This document shows positions 36,763-48,400 of a stretch of 64,000 nt of DNA, piece after piece; within the stretch, counting starts at the first letter, position 1, and each line of letters opens with the position of its first letter. Under the pieces are notes generated by a model, which had not been told where the DNA came from, ran no database searches, and saw nothing but the letters and a program-made list of their open reading frames with translations. The stretch spans positions 15,748,001 through 15,812,000 of the forward strand of contig NC_135772.1 in the NCBI RefSeq assembly GCF_028453695.1. Direction: 5' to 3'. Origin of the DNA: Augochlora pura (lineage: Eukaryota; Arthropoda; Insecta; Hymenoptera; Halictidae). The translations under genes and the position numbers were made by a program.

Positions 36763-37866
36763 AACGTCTCTCGTCGCGACGCGTTTTTTTCTTTTTGGCA
36801 TGGCTCAGCGAATTCGCGCCGACGGAATAGAAACAGGCCCCGCCGGCGGTCGTCACGTTCCTCGCGACCAATTTCGTATCTAACCGGGTCTAACAAGTAC
36901 CGATTTTTACCGTCACAGAGCTGAGCAATTTGCGTTCCCCGTTTCGCGCCGACTCCGGCGCCACACGAACTCGTCGGACACTCTCGCCTGGAAAGGAAAC
37001 GTCGGTAACATGGAACGTTCGAAGATCTACGTGCTACGAAATCAACCACGCTAGAGGAGTTTGTTTTCTTTCGTTTTCTTTCTTTCTTCTATTTTTTTTT
37101 TTATTAAAACTATGTGCGATTATGAAATTGTTTGCCCAAAAATAAATTTTCCAAGTTTAACAATCAAAGTTCCATATTATCTACATTTACTTTACGCCAG
37201 TCTATGGAAAATATGACAATAGTGCCGCGATAGCGGATGTGCATCCCTACCATTTCTTTTTCGACGCGTTGACTGCCACCACGATCTCGAAAATAAAAAA
37301 TCTCGAGACACCTTCGCTCGGTCGAATTAAAAAATAAAGTTTCACGGATCTTAATATAATTAATTAGGATATAAAAAATTGAGAATAATCGCAACCGACG
37401 CGCAAATGATTTCGTCGCTCGCCTAAGTACGACGTGGCAGTCAAACGTCAATTAAACGTTGTTTCGCGTCCATTGAAATCATTGAGGGACGAAATCAATC
37501 TATGTGCAACTTCTGTGTCTCGTAATTGACTTCGTTCTGCACCGCACAAATATTCTACGATAACCGAAGATGGAACGATACGAAATCAAATACGTGGACG
37601 AAACTGATCGATCAACCTGTTATTTCGCTCGAGATGCGTCGAAAGCAAGAAATCAAGGGAATGTACCACCACCGAGAGACGCTTCTCGGTAGTACAGTGT
37701 GGTGTAATACGGTAGCGTACAGCGGTGACCGTACCCGCGTGATCGAACAAACGATCCCCGCGCGACAACTACGGGGTCGACGGGCGATAATCAGGCGACG
37801 CGACATAAATGGGCTCGTCGTCGATCGCGACGGCGTTGATAAGTCGTCGAACTAAAACCCATCCAT

Positions 37867-38408
37867 CTATATACAACTTTCTTGAACTCGCGAACTTCTC
37901 GTGTAAATGTCGAGCGTGCGGTGGACAGGAAGCGTGCTCGGTCGCATCGGGCTCAGGCTTTTCTCGATTTTCTCCACGTACCCGTTCGAGTAGATCCAGG
38001 AGTCTTTTGTGTGCAGCACCGTGGACGGTGACGGATAATCGAGCTCCTCCAGGTGGCTAAAGTCCTTTGATCTTTCCGGCTTGGCGGTCCCGTAATTTGG
38101 CTCGAAAATGTCCGGCCTCTTGTCCACTTTGTTTGGAATCACGTCCGGATCGTCGTCCGGTATATCGGCGAACATTTGCCCCTTGACCTCCTCCCGGAAA
38201 TCTTTGTTCAGCGGCGCTATCGCCACGCGGTCATCCTTGTTCCCGTACTGGACGACCTCCGTGTGGGACTTCGTCGCCCGGATCGGATGGCTGCGACGAT
38301 ACAAGGTCAAAGTTATCCCGACAATCAGAATGCACACGGCCGTTATACCGCCGGCGAAACAGGCCACCAAGAGGCTGTAGTCGGTGCTCTCGTTCGAAGT
38401 TCCGCGAC
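37867..38408 (-). CDS. Sidestep-like, last exon: transmembrane and tail
   Basis: Starts after TTTGTCCGCAG. It encodes a short stalk (RGTSNEST, an N-glycosylation site), a helix of about 25 hydrophobic residues from DYSLLVACFAGG to TLTLY, a basic stop-transfer (RRSHPIR), and a tail rich in acidic and Tyr residues (FADIPDDDPDVIPNK, IFEPNYG, DSWIYSNGYVE). It ends in ESCI, which fits a class I PDZ-binding motif (S at -2, I at 0). The stop is TAG at 37867-37869. Confidence 0.9.
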
Positions 38409-38457
38409 CTGCGGACAAAAGGAGGACGTGGCTCACGTAAAGGCGATTGTTACCCGG

Positions 38458-38494
<37 letters not shown>

Positions 38495-41400
38495 AAGGCG
38501 AGTTAGAGGGCTTTCTTATTACGTGGGCGATCGGCGTGCGGCCCTCGCCGTTTCTCGATGCCCACAGCCTCGCGACAACCGGGGATCCTTTTATTAAATT
38601 CGCGCGGCTGCTAACGAGGGACGCGATCAAATCACCGCGACGATTTTCACCTTTTGTGTGTGGCTGTACGAGGTGGGCGACTTTCGACCGTCGATCGTGC
38701 ATCGCGGATCGATATTGGATTACGTTTATTTAGAATAGAATGTATGCATCATCTCGACGTAATTTAGCGAGTCCGATTCGCGATGGAGATTTTTAGTGAT
38801 CCCTTCTTAAATATCGATGATTTATTTTGTATTTGAAGGATTGAAGTCGTATCAACATTTACAGTGGTTAATGAAAGTGTTGAGAAACTTTATAAAACGC
38901 GATAACTGCGTTAGCACTAAATTTTGTTGAATTAACTGGATTGTTCTTAACTGGTTCGTTAAGAATAAGAAATTCTCGTTTTTACCTTTTTTACCTGAGC
39001 CAACAATAAATATTGTCAAAATGTATGCAAAATGTTCTATAGTTTAATATTCTATATTATATCTTCACAAGTCCTATAAAATTTATAAAACATAGACAGG
39101 AATAATGCGTAAATTACATTTACAAGAAAAATATTTTATTCGACAAGAAAACCTAATAAAAATATAAATCTCATATCTCGCACAACTAACGTACAAATGC
39201 TTATTTAATCCATCAAATACAAAAATTGAAGTCTAACACAATCTTCGCACGTAATTCTCTCACCTAACTGCTGAACCTAACTTCGCACCTAATAGAAATT
39301 AATTACATAAAAAACTCGCTCGCAAACACTAACATCTCGTGCAATGTTTTATCGCGACAGAAGATAACCAAGTCCGTGAAAAAAGAGTAAACGAAAAAAA
39401 AATTTCAAGTGCCCAAGATTTCGTGTACAGTCGCCTCGATGCTACCAATTAAAAGTTCTCTCCCGTAAATTAGTGGCGCCAAAATTGCGGAAGTTCCTTT
39501 TTTTCCCCCCGAAAGGGAAACGGGAGGGCACGACTAATTAAAAAATAATTAAGAACCAACGGTAATTTTATCGCTGCGAAACGAGTTTCCAATTAACGAT
39601 TGATTAGAACAACCAGAACCAGTCAGAATCGACGTGATTACAGAGAGGCTGCCCCCCTCCCCCCTCCGCCCCCCCCCCACCCTCCTCCTCATCCCCTACC
39701 GGCGCTGGTGAAACGCGGGCGTTACCAAGCAAAGGTTAATTTCGACGAGCACCGGCGCGGCAGAGGCTGTCGGGGGCATTCCTTTCCAAATGAAATGATG
39801 AGTCAAGTCTTGTCTTTGTCGAGGGGTAACGCGCGGTTGCCGAACAAACGACGAGGACACCGGTGCTACGGGCCGCAGGGAAGCGTTTCAAACGTGTCCG
39901 GTAAACGAGATTCGCTCTTTCCCCTTTATTTATTGGATCACGGAGGGAAACGTAAAGAACTTCCGTTAGGAAAGATTAAGAAGGTAAAAGGAGACTAGAC
40001 CACTGACGAAGACTAGCGCGGACCGGGGCTTTTTGGCATTCAGAAAACGCCTTGGTTCGTTAGCAGACGAACGTTCCACGTGTACATGCTAGGTTCCGCG
40101 CGCCCGCGCGCGCGCGTCCGTGTCTCTGCCGATCTGTACGTTACACGGGTCTGCGTTGAGGCCGACATGTAGTGGATAATTTGATTTATGTACAAGTAAC
40201 GTTTACTGGCAATTTGTAATCAAGAGGAACAGTTTCTAATACTCTAGTCCAAGTTTAAATGAAATTAGTGAAGAAATCCGGAATTTCGTCGAACGGATCC
40301 TCGCTTACGGAGGACTGTAGCTTGATTAGTATTTTCATAAATTTGTTTGCCGTCGTTTTGGAAATGTCTAACGACGAGATGATTGAATAAAAAATTGTTA
40401 ACGATACTGTTATTTAAAAATGTAATTGTAATGTAATTTTAAAATAAAATTAATTAATTCTTGAATAACTTCACTGCAGATTTTGGCATGTAATTGCAAT
40501 TTTTAATAAATTTTAAGAAAAGAAATTTGTTCGTTTAAAAAAATTTTGCAATTTCAATTTTAAAGTGCTACATTGATCGTACACACGCATTTATATGCAA
40601 TCCAATTTCGAGAAAAATTTAATATGAATATTCTTGTACGCGTAAGCAAGTAATACCAAGTTGGCGCGTCTGACCATTGCCGACTCTTTCTACTTACCGA
40701 AGCTTAAAGGTTCGTACATATAATAATATTTACTTCTACTGTGAAATAACTAAATATTGTGAAAGCTACCATATTGTAATATTTATTTTAATATCTACCA
40801 AAAATATTTTTATAAATAATTTTTGCACGGTGAAACGATAAAACGGAAAAGTCGCCTTCACGGAAATTGAGAATTCGCCCTTAAAAATAACCGCGGCGAC
40901 TACGTTCGCGGCGAACATATTACTATGTCATAGCACGGCGATCCTTTCATTTTATAAAGTACGGTACGTAATGCACTATATTTTATTTGAAAAAGGGAAA
41001 CACTCGCATGACTAAATTCGCCAGCGATAATAATACGGGAAGCAGAAAATATATTTCCGCGGGAATAAATGTTCTTTTGAAAAAGCTGACTCCGCCGTGT
41101 CCGCGTCATAAGGACGCGTGCAATCCAACGAAATCAGATAAAACGATCCTTTCATTTTGCGAAGTAGCGCAGCGAGGACAAATATACTGGGGGGCGGATT
41201 GAAAAATTCATGATTTCTCTACGAGTAAACAGTGTACTTTTCGCTACGACCATACACGAATAATTTCTACCACGACGGTCACGAATAATCTCGCGAACCT
41301 TTAATTTCGTAGAGTAGTCGCGACGGATATTATCGCGGCTGAGAGTCTTTCAAAAATTGTAAACCGGAGTTCAACGTAGCGTCGCGACAAATCTTTCGCT

Positions 41401-44400
41401 CGGCGACCGGACGGAAGATCCTCCGCGTGAAATAAAAATGTTTCGCGTTAAATTTCTTTTCATTTCTCCAACGTATGAAATCCCATCTGCCCCCCCCCCC
41501 CTCCCCCCGTGTCACGTATGCATAAGATCCATGGCTCGAAACGACTCGAAGCAACACGAATGGCGAAAAATATCGATCGTGACGTTCAATAACGAATCGT
41601 GACGTTCAATAACGAATCGTGACGTTCAATAACGAATCGTGACGCTTGCCGTGTTAATATTCTCGATTAGTTCCCGTGAAACTAAAGCAGTTAACCCCTT
41701 GCGCTACTACTCCTTACTATTCCTACCCTTGTTGTACTATTCCTTACTATTTCTTTCACGCTGTGTTGATCAGCCCTTATTTCATCTTAATATTTTTAAT
41801 AACAGGACCAGACAATTTTTATCTATTTTATCGCCTTTATGTACTTCTGTCTCTAAACTTTGATAACAGAGAAATTTATTTTGATTTCGATCTAGAAAAA
41901 AAAATGAATGATATTAATATTCAATAGATGTTGCATGAAATCTGTATCACGCGTCTGACTCGTTATTATACTGCAAGGGGTTAAAACACCGCGAAACGTT
42001 ACGGTTCCATCGCAGCCACAAAATTTTCTTGCCGAACGAACCTCCGCGCCGCGAATAATTCCGAAGAACGGCGCACACCATGCTGGATAACGTTTCCAAA
42101 AAATGGAGTGGGGGATCTTATCGAGCCGACGGGGCTCGCGCGTTACAATCGCGAGCAGTGGGAAATGACGGAGGCGCGTGCAATCCGGTTGAAACGATTT
42201 CGAGAAAGGATTTTGAGAAGTTTGAATGGGGCTGCGCGGCGGTAGAGAGGTAACGCGGGGTTGGAAAGGTAGCGGGCTAGCCGGGAAAACGCGTGCAACC
42301 GAGATCCAAGATGAGCTCGACGTCGCGGACGTGCTCGGACACATCCACAGAGACGGGTGGGTGGGAAGAGGGAGGAGGGGGGTCCCGGGCATTCGTACGC
42401 AAGCGTTTCCACACACAGCGGGTGGGATCGGTCCACGGATCGGTATGAATAAACCATGAGGATGGAAATTAAAGGCGATAAATGCGCCTCGAATGAGACA
42501 GCGGCGAGGAAAGGGACCCGGCTCTTTATGGGATTTTAATTCAGGGTCCGCGGAAGAAGGATACGAAGAAACGTATCGTATAAAAGAAGGGGCTGTTCTG
42601 GTGAAAGAGATCCTGAAAGTTACTCCCGCTGGATGCGCATAATCGTGCCTCTCGACGAGCCCGCGGGAAAACGCGCCTTTCTTTCGCGATGCCGCGTGTC
42701 GTTTCGCCGATCACGGTACGCCGTCTAATTAAACATGCGCGTCCGCCCATAAATTATCGGGCAGGCGGAGCCGCGCGTTAAAAACGAGTTGATTTTCCGC
42801 GTCGTTTCTTTCAATGTAAATCGATTCTTTCGGTAATTATACCGCGGATCTCTATGGAGATTCTCGCTTGAATTAATTTGATGCAGTCGTATGCGAGGAG
42901 TTTGAATTGAAATAATGCGATTGGTCTTAGAATCATAGCGAGGGTACGTAAAGAGACGCAATCCAATTATGGTGAATGTTTGGTCGACCGTTCGAATGCA
43001 TTTATCGAGAAGAAGGCTGATTTGCGAAAAAGAATTTAACACTCACCGTTCGTAGTGTACATGGCGACTCCTTTGAGTGTGACCGGTTCAAGGACAACAG
43101 GATCGCTGCGCCCCTTAGCGTTGACAGCGTAGAGATGAAGCCGGTAGTTGCGGCCAGGTTCGAGACCGGGTACCTCGAACACCGGACCTAATGAACTGGA
43201 CTTCTCTGTGTGATTCAAGTAAAAGGTATTGACATGATAAACGTTCTCCTCGCTGTAGACCTCGAGTTCGTAATTAGTTAAGGGCAAACCGCCGTCAAAT
43301 CCCTCAAAGCATCGGACAATCAACCAATCAGCGTCCCGAGAGTCGGTCGCCTTAAAATCCTCGTGACCTGTCACGCACAAAGAAATAATGAAAGATTAGT
43401 TCGCGTCGCGAACAATTCATCTATATTATAATTATTATCTTACAATGACAAATATAAAAAATTATTATCACCTGAGATTTTTTATTTAAAAGATTCGTCG
43501 TTATTTAAATCGTTTTATTAATTAATTCCTGCAATTCCTGAGCGATTGCTGGAAAATTGTTTCAAGGAATATCAAAACTATTTCTGACAGTTAAATAATT
43601 TCTATTTTTTGAAAGGAGTACAATTGTTAATTTAAAGAGAAAAATAGGATTCCGATATCTACTTCCGGAATGAATCGCGCAGTATTCGGTCGCTTGAAAC
43701 GTGACATTTTAGTCTGGTATACTATTAATAATTACAGACTTTTTGAGGAAATAGAATTCTGCTTTTTTCAAAAATAAAGGAAGCTGAATCACGATTGTCT
43801 TTATTATTTAATCAGTTCAGTCGTAAATACGTGACGGCTTCTCCGACGAATTATATTAAGTATTTAACCTTTTATTACCGCTACTCTGGATTATTTTGTG
43901 CAATTATTAACCTCATTTACGATATTCTTTAAATACAGTATAGGTACGTCATACGTCAACGTAATTATAGTATAATACAATTAGAAAATGGAACTTTAAT
44001 TTCGTTATTTGATAAACATGTATAATATCACTACAAGAAAAATGTAACAAACGTCGTATTAAATAATAAATAGATATATTATAATAGATATACATATATA
44101 TTTAATAATAAATAATAGATATTATATGCACAGAGTATAGTATGTATAATAAAACATTAAATTCTGCTTTAATATTCAAATTTCTGTTACGCTACATAGA
44201 TCCTATTTATGTAAACGTATTCTCGACCATGAAAATACGAGAGTTATTATACTTATGTATTCCTTTTGCTTCTATACATTATTCAAATGGGGAATCAACT
44301 CTTTTATTGAGCCATGAAAACACAATTTTCAGCAGGAAGCACATTTATATCAATTTCGTGCCTTTTTACGAGGCAATAAAGATCTTTCAAATGTTTATAC

Positions 44401-45461
44401 TACTTCTGTAGGAAGAAAGAAGAGGAACTTAGTTCGACAGCGGTAATTATTACGTTGGGCATAAATAGCACAACCCTTTATAAATAGACAGGTTAGTATG
44501 CTCTTTAGAATAAAATCTTTTAAACATAGATGACCATATTTATTACTTTAAAGATTTCGAAATTCTAAAGACCCTTTTATAGGAAATAGCGAATTCAATA
44601 TCTAACCCTTTGCAGTCTAGTGGCAACTCTAAGGCGTCGTTAAAAAATCATGCCACGGTTAAAAATAATTTTTATCAAATTTACTAATATTTCAAAAATT
44701 GTACAGGGCTATTATCCATTACATAAGTCACAAAATTCTATTTTAATAATGTATTAAATGCTCCAAATTATATAAAATAGAAACTGCAAGTCTGAACAAA
44801 TATTTTGGATTTCCGATTAAAATGGCTCCGACTGCAAAGGGCTAAATGCTTTATTAAACAAAGAAGAAATTCGCTCGTTTGTACAGTCGCCTTGACATGC
44901 TCGAAAAGTTAATCGCGAAGAACCTGTCCGCGCACTCGTCCCCAAATTGTTTAGCACCCTCGTACACGCTCCCGAAATCGGGCAATTCATCAAACGTCCG
45001 GTGATTTCTCCCCAACTGGCAAAATCCCGTTGAATACCTTGGCCAGAGGTTTCCGTATCGAGGGGAACGAAATCGGAAACAGTAATCTAACTTTTAACAC
45101 GTCACCGGGAGCGACTGACCCTTGGAGTATCAGATATCTCAAACGTCGAGCTGGCAGGCCAGGCAGGCAGGCAGGCAGGCAGGCAAGACCGGTGGTGTCG
45201 GTTTCCCGTAACGAAAGAGCCTCGGGTGTCTCGCGGGTAGCCCCGTCGGGCCGAAACGCGCCTAATTTCACGACCTTTTTCACGCACGATCGGCCACCTT
45301 CGCTTTTCACGGGTCACAATAGAGGAAACAAGCTGTTGAGCACAACAAGGCTATCGACCGTAAACTGTCATCCTCGATGATGAGCCGACCGTAATGGTGT
45401 AGTTAGCGCTATTTAGGTCAGAACCGAGGGGTTAGGTGGCGGTGGTGGTGTTTCAGGGTTG

Positions 45462-45499
<38 letters not shown>

Positions 45500-48400
45500 A
45501 GTGTCGCTTACCCATTCGATACGCGTAGGGTCCGGTCGACTGTAGTGCCGTGCAGTTCTGAAGGGGATACGGCTTCCCGGCGACGATGATCTGAAAAAGA
45601 CAGGGCGTCTTCTGCTCCCCTATACGGTTCTTGGCCCAGCACGCGACCGTCCCGTAGTCCATGTCGTTCTCCGGCGTGTAATTCAGCCTGGAGCCGTGCC
45701 AGTGGCTCGTGATCAGGCTCAGAGGCTTGACCTGCGTGAATCTATTGGCCGGCACGTTCATCAGCTCCCCGGAATTGTTGAACGTCCAGTGGAAAGTCGA
45801 CGGCGGCGGTTTCGATTGCACGCCGCAGACCAGCGAGATTGTCTCGTGCTTCAGGGCGCCGACCACTTGAGTGGAAGAGCCGTCCTTGCAGATTGGCGCG
45901 TCTGAAAATGCGACAGGGAACGGGCTCGGACTGTCAACCCTGGTGGTGTGCTCCTATTCGACGCCGTTCGAGGAAAATGATGAATGATAAGGGAAAGTAG
46001 CTGGGTGGATACGAGTTACCGGATACTTGAGGATTTTACAGTTGTAGAACTGGGGTGGTCGGGAAGAAGAAATATCGGAAGTGGTTGCTTTATGACCTAG
46101 GTGAGTTGAATACAGGGTGTCTCACCTGAATCGAGTATTTTAATACCTTTGCATTTGGATGTACTCTCTCAGGACAGGATATCATTATGGTGTTTCGAAA
46201 TTGAGTATTTTGTTTTCATGAAATCTCTACTAATTTAATTTTATACTAAATTTTATGCAAATTGAGTAAGTATTTTTAACGTTATATTATTTCATAGTAA
46301 TCCCTGATAATAGTACTATTAACTAATTATTTTCATTCGAAATGGGTTAATATTTCACTGTTCTATTTAGACATTGTTATGGCAATGAAAGAGAGAGAGA
46401 TATCGTCAAATATTGAAACTCACACATTATCTCGAGTTTCACAGGGCCGCTCGTCGATTTGCCTTCGCTATTGGTTCCCATGCAGGAATATTCACCGGCG
46501 GAATTTCTCGTCACGCGTTGCAAAACCAGAGATTTCCCGCTCGGTAGAAAAATTCCAGCTGTCGTGTTCTGGTGCAATTCTTTACCATTCTTGAACCAAG
46601 TCAGCTTATACGCTTCTGGGTTTGCTTGTACGTCGCATTCGAAGTAGACGTCGTCGCCCTCGTTTATATGGTTCGTTCTTAAACTCGAACCTAGCTTGAT
46701 TGTCACTATTGGCGCATCTACAAGCAATAATATAATCGCACAACGTAGACAATAAGCCGGCAGCAATGTAACAGTTGAATCTCGAACATACCCAAATTAA
46801 AATAATCAGTCTACCTAGAATCAATAATAAATAAATCAATAAATAATAGATAATAAATAGTAAAGAAATAAAGGAATAATAGATAATAAATAGTAAAGAA
46901 ATGAAGAAATAATAGATAATAAATAGTAAAGAAATGAAGAAATAATAGATAATAAATAGTAAAGAAATAAAGAAATAATAGATAATAAATAGTAAAGAAA
47001 TAAATAAATAATAAGTAGATACCGTGTATTGTTATTATGTGCAAATTTTTCTGATTCACGACCCATTCAAATTCATCTAAAAATAGTACAGAAATTTGAG
47101 AACTTAGAATGATGGAAATAAAAAATTTCAGATTATTCAAGAAACCGAAGAAAAGTTAAAAAATAAAATTGACGCATATTCGATGGAAATTTAGAAATAA
47201 AAATAACATAATTGCTTTTAACCAAAAGAAATCGTCTCAAATTCATTCCATAGTAACACGAAGCGAGCACTGCGAATTATTATAGCGGATTGATATTTAA
47301 CGATACTCACAATAGACTTGCAGACGCCATTTGTCTTCTAATACGCTATCAGGTACGACCAAGTTCTCAGCCCGGCACGTCAAATATTTCCCGTCGTCCT
47401 CCATGGTCGGCACATAACTCAACTGACTTCTCGTAATGTTCTCGTAATTATCTACAAACTACGAAGAACTCAGAATCTAAGCCAGTGGACACTTCCATGC
47501 CGTAGCGCGATAATCTTCCGCGATGATTGGCAGATTTCGTTAACAAACTTAAAATTATGCTCACATTTCTGGCCATGTGCTCCACCGGGTGATTGCCCTT
47601 CCACCAGGTAATTTGTGCCTTCGGCTTCGAACCAGAAGTGACGCATTCGATTTCGTACGTTCTCAAGGCCGACAAATGGGCCTCCTTGTTCGTGATGTTC
47701 ACTAACAATGGCTTCACTGAAAATCAAGCGGTATGATTACCTATAAACTGTATAAATAAAATAAAATAAATAAACATAAATATAAATATATTATAAGATA
47801 TATATTATATTATAATAACTATAAATGTTAATGGAATTGTTTAACGATTTTATTGAACACGAAATTAACTAAAAAGTTCATTGGAATTGGCCAAGCTTTT
47901 AAGTATAGAATACTTTAGAGAATTGAATACAAATACATACAAATATAGAATAATATAATAATGAAAAATAATAAACTATATAAATATAATATAAAAGTAG
48001 CGAAGGTACTTAACACATTGACTGCCTTCAAAAATTTCATAAAATTAAAATAATTTATTTAATAATTCGTCAGCAGTGCTGGGTCATTCCTGGCAACGAA
48101 ACCTTGAACTTTATTTTTCATAATGTCAAACGTACACCAATTTAGCTTGGACTAAATGTGACTTGGCATCACTTCTTATGTTACTGTTAACGAGATCAAA
48201 ATAGAAAACTTATGACACTGAGTACTCTTTTAAGCTTCTCGCATCGAGCACGCCGATTCGTCAGTGTCAAAATTCGTTCTTAAATCAAGACAAATATTAC
48301 CGTCGCTCACACATGGTTACCACGACAGTCAACGTGTCAATTATCTCAAGACAGCCAAATATTTGAATATTCAGTCGGTTACTGTTCTACTTACAATTGA

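Larger units (their letters stand above)
36355..37866 (-). other. probable 3' UTR of the Sidestep-like gene
   Basis: Sequence following the stop codon at 37867-37869. The proposed end rests on AATAAA at 36379-36384 (minus strand) followed by a GT-rich stretch, with three Pumilio-type motifs upstream of it. Another AATAAA at 37102-37107 would give a shorter 760-nt UTR. No transcript is available to decide. Confidence 0.35.
38409..43046 (-). other. intron between the FN3 and transmembrane exons
   Basis: 4638 nt, phase 1, donor G|GTGAGT at 43046 and acceptor TTTGTCCGCAG. It holds a CT/GA microsatellite (38460), a CpG-rich stretch (about 39480-40140), a 20-bp tandem repeat (41578), a complete MITE (41691-41984) and a GC-rich patch (about 42000-42560). 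No alternative exon recognised. Confidence 0.75.
43368..45511 (-). other. intron between the Ig5 and FN3 exons
   Basis: 2144 nt, phase 1. Contains a complete MITE (44602-44845), a CAGG repeat (45158-45186) and, just after the donor, a CT tract (45464-45496, transcript sense). Confidence 0.75.

Noticed and set aside
36747..37049. 100-codon minus-strand frame in the 3' region
   Set aside because: Lies in the probable 3' UTR; basic low-complexity sequence with no family resemblance.
41578..41643. Short direct repeats considered as CRISPR-like
   Set aside because: Perfect 20-bp tandem units with no spacers, in a eukaryotic intron.
41892..42457. Minus-strand frames of 104-174 codons in a receptor intron
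   Set aside because: GC-rich low-complexity sequence overlapping the MITE end; no domain and no suitable splice phase for the receptor.
46811..47140. Repetitive hydrophobic minus-strand frame
   Set aside because: Product of a 33-bp minisatellite inside an intron.
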